From assembly GCA_964501445.1 (NCBI GenBank), contig CAZCSJ010000014.1, positions 1 to 14,970 on the forward strand: a stretch of DNA of 14,970 nucleotides. The letters are read 5' to 3'. Shown in pieces: positions 13,767 through 14,970 of this stretch. The notes under the pieces are model-generated. The model saw nothing but the letters and a program-made list of their open reading frames with translations, ran no database searches and had not been told where the DNA came from. Numbering within the stretch: the first letter of the stretch is position 1; the number at the start of each line of letters is the position of its first letter. The stretch is from CAZCSJ01 sp964501445. GTDB taxonomy: Bacteria > Patescibacteriota > Minisyncoccia > Sungbacterales > HO2-52-23. Position numbers and translations under genes: made by a program.

Positions 13767-14201
13767 TTATAGCGGCTTCGGAATAAGCGAAGTGCCTATC
13801 ATTTTTACCTTTAGTGCGGGAATCGTTGCAAAGGGGTACACGCAGTAGGTGGGGATTGTCCCATGGGTTCCCATGACCACATTTCCCGGGAGAAATGAGC
13901 CGAACATATAGATTCTCGTGCCCGGCGGCTCTACGACGAGAGGAAGCGGGCCCTTGAGGGTCAATACCACGAGCAGGAGTGCGACCCGTGGGGGGCAGGG
14001 CACGGCTCCGAGTATTCTCCCCCCGAAGGGTATGGGGATAATGTCAGCCGCTCCAGCAGCGTCACCCTTGGCAGCGCCGCCGCCTTTGAGCACATCCCCT
14101 TTTCCTGCTATGTCGCCGCCTTTAGGCACATCTAACTGTCCCAGGGTTATGAGAGGGAGAAAAATAGACAATACAATTACGGCAAAGGTGAGAGTGCGCA
14201 T
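13767..14201 (-). CDS. Small secreted protein of unknown function downstream of rsmA
   Basis: The product is 144 aa. Residues 1-21 look like a signal peptide (hydrophobic core TFAVIVLSIFLPLITLG). A Gly/Lys/Asp/Ala low-complexity linker follows (about 24-52), then a beta-rich C-terminal part beginning IPFGGRILGAVPCPP and containing two cysteines (69 and 119). The FGGRI...PC pattern recalls small exported proteins I have seen in Parcubacteria, with no known function. It starts 11 bases after the rsmA stop, so the two are probably co-transcribed, and it ends ten bases before the palindromic terminator. AGGAT upstream of the ATG is a weak ribosome-binding candidate. Confidence 0.6.
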   Translation of the reverse strand: MRTLTFAVIVLSIFLPLITLGQLDVPKGGDIAGKGDVLKGGGAAKGDAAGAADIIPIPFGGRILGAVPCPPRVALLLVVLTLKGPLPLVVEPPGTRIYMFGSFLPGNVVMGTHGTIPTYCVYPFATIPALKVKMIGTSLIPKPL

Positions 14202-14212
14202 GTGGTGCTATC

Positions 14213-14970
14213 CTACCATTTTTGAACGAGATTCGCCCATTGGGCGAGTGACAGCTCTTCTGCGCGGGTATTTTTTGGGAGTCCGAGCTCTTGGAGCATG
14301 CGGAGCGCTTTTCCTTTTGGGATGGGGAGCGTATTGGTGAGCACTTTCCGTTTCTGCGAGAAGGCGCTTTTGAGTACTTTGAAGAATTCATCATCGCTTA
14401 TACCGTGCGTTTTGAAATATCGGTCAGAAATGTCCGATAGTTTTATAATTGCAGAATCCACTTTTGGTCTTGGAGAAAAACAGGATGCAGGCACGGTTTT
14501 TATAATCTCCGGCTTGCCGTATGCTTGCACGCTAAGTGCAAGCAGATTCATTCGCGGCGGTCTTGCGACAATCCGCTCTGCCACTTCTTTTTGAATGGTG
14601 AGCGCCATGAGCCCGGGTTTTCGCTCGCCCTCAAGAAGCAGGCGCAAGAGCCGCGAGGTGAGGTAGTACGGGATGTTCGCAATCACCTTGTACCCTTGTC
14701 CTAGACTAAGTCTAGGACAGAGCGTGAGTATGTCGCCCGGGATAATTTCAACATTTTTTATATTTCGGGATTGCAGGTCTTTTTCCAGCGCCGCTGCGAG
14801 CCGTTCATCCTTTTCAACCGCAATCACACGGGCTGCACGGCTTGCAAGGAGTCGTGTTAACGCCCCCTTTCCAGGCCCAATCTCAAGGATAGTATCGCTC
14901 CGAGAGATATCAGCGGTATGCACGAGCGTTTCCCCCACCCATGCGCATGTGAGGAAGTGTTGGCCGAGTG
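14213..14970 (-). CDS. rsmA: 16S rRNA adenine dimethyltransferase RsmA/KsgA (5' partial)
   Basis: RsmA dimethylates two adjacent adenines in the 3'-terminal helix 45 of 16S rRNA, using S-adenosylmethionine. The frame is open to the window edge. The first visible residues, LGQHFLTCAW, match the N-terminal LGQxFL signature, so only a few N-terminal residues are missing and the GTG at 14938 is internal. Further signatures are EIGPGKGALT (SAM-binding motif I), VEKDERL (acidic motif II), the catalytic NIPYYL (NLPY type) and SPRPKVDSAI. Between the GD of motif III and NIPYYL lies the segment CPRLSLGQ, encoded by a 23-nt palindrome and probably a repeat-derived insertion in a surface loop. The C-terminal domain (to LVQKW) is complete. 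Confidence 0.95.
   Translation of the reverse strand, partial: LGQHFLTCAWVGETLVHTADISRSDTILEIGPGKGALTRLLASRAARVIAVEKDERLAAALEKDLQSRNIKNVEIIPGDILTLCPRLSLGQGYKVIANIPYYLTSRLLRLLLEGERKPGLMALTIQKEVAERIVARPPRMNLLALSVQAYGKPEIIKTVPASCFSPRPKVDSAIIKLSDISDRYFKTHGISDDEFFKVLKSAFSQKRKVLTNTLPIPKGKALRMLQELGLPKNTRAEELSLAQWANLVQKW
14697..14719. repeat. 23-nt palindrome inside rsmA
   Basis: Arms TGTCCTAGACT and AGTCTAGGACA are exact reverse complements around a single A. On the minus strand it encodes most of CPRLSLGQ, just before the NIPYYL motif of RsmA. It resembles other short dispersed palindromes seen in this window, but only one copy is present here. Confidence 0.85.

Noticed and set aside
14213..14938. 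rsmA starting at the GTG at 14938
   Set aside because: The frame continues upstream and gives the LGQHFL signature of RsmA, so the real start lies beyond the window edge.
1..14970. Alternative genetic code (TGA as Gly or Trp)
   Set aside because: TGA ends both the Ig-like and the virB4 genes at sensible C termini, and no internal TGA is needed to keep the genes open.

Overview
The window reads as a chromosomal segment of a Patescibacteria/CPR bacterium, most likely of the Parcubacteria group. This rests on gene content recognised by eye: a split VirB4, a PrgI-family protein, a two-helix pilin with a Cys-rich tail, thrombospondin-3-repeat and GxxExxY proteins, plus short dispersed palindromes of a kind I associate with these genomes. 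TGA is used as a normal stop, so the Gracilibacteria/SR1 code does not apply. No database search was possible.

Layout. Bases 1-57 are probably the 3' end of a plus-strand membrane-protein gene, which converges on the cluster through a two-way terminator (98-125). Everything else is on the minus strand and is transcribed from right to left. At the right edge, rsmA (cut by the window end) and a small secreted protein form a short unit that ends at a 40-nt perfect palindrome. A consensus -10 box then starts a cluster of about 13.5 kb: TSP3-repeat membrane protein, 628-aa secreted protein, VirB6/TrbL-like channel protein with a long coiled-coil tail, helical/proline-rich unknown protein, PrgI (VirB3-like), a GxxExxY nuclease-like gene between 35-nt inverted repeats, TraC-like half of VirB4, VirB4 ATPase, secreted Ig/PKD-like protein, a tandem repeat carrying tiny ORFs and a 100-N assembly gap, the pilin-like protein, and a membrane-anchored beta-propeller protein.

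How it may work together. VirB4, PrgI, VirB6 and the VirB2-like pilin are the energising, inner-membrane and pilus parts of a type IV secretion-type apparatus. The signal-peptide proteins (Ig-like, Cys-rich, TSP3, 628-aa, propeller) would form its outer part. No relaxase, VirD4 coupling ATPase or VirB11 is present here. The cluster may therefore be an envelope machine for secretion, DNA uptake or attachment, or the transfer genes may lie elsewhere.

The second theme is short repeats. Junctions carry AT-rich inverted repeats, and several dispersed palindromes lie inside coding sequence: one in three reading frames of a single gene, one in rsmA, and one that may supply the start codon of virB6. 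The GxxExxY cassette looks like a separate, AT-rich insertion between prgI and traC.
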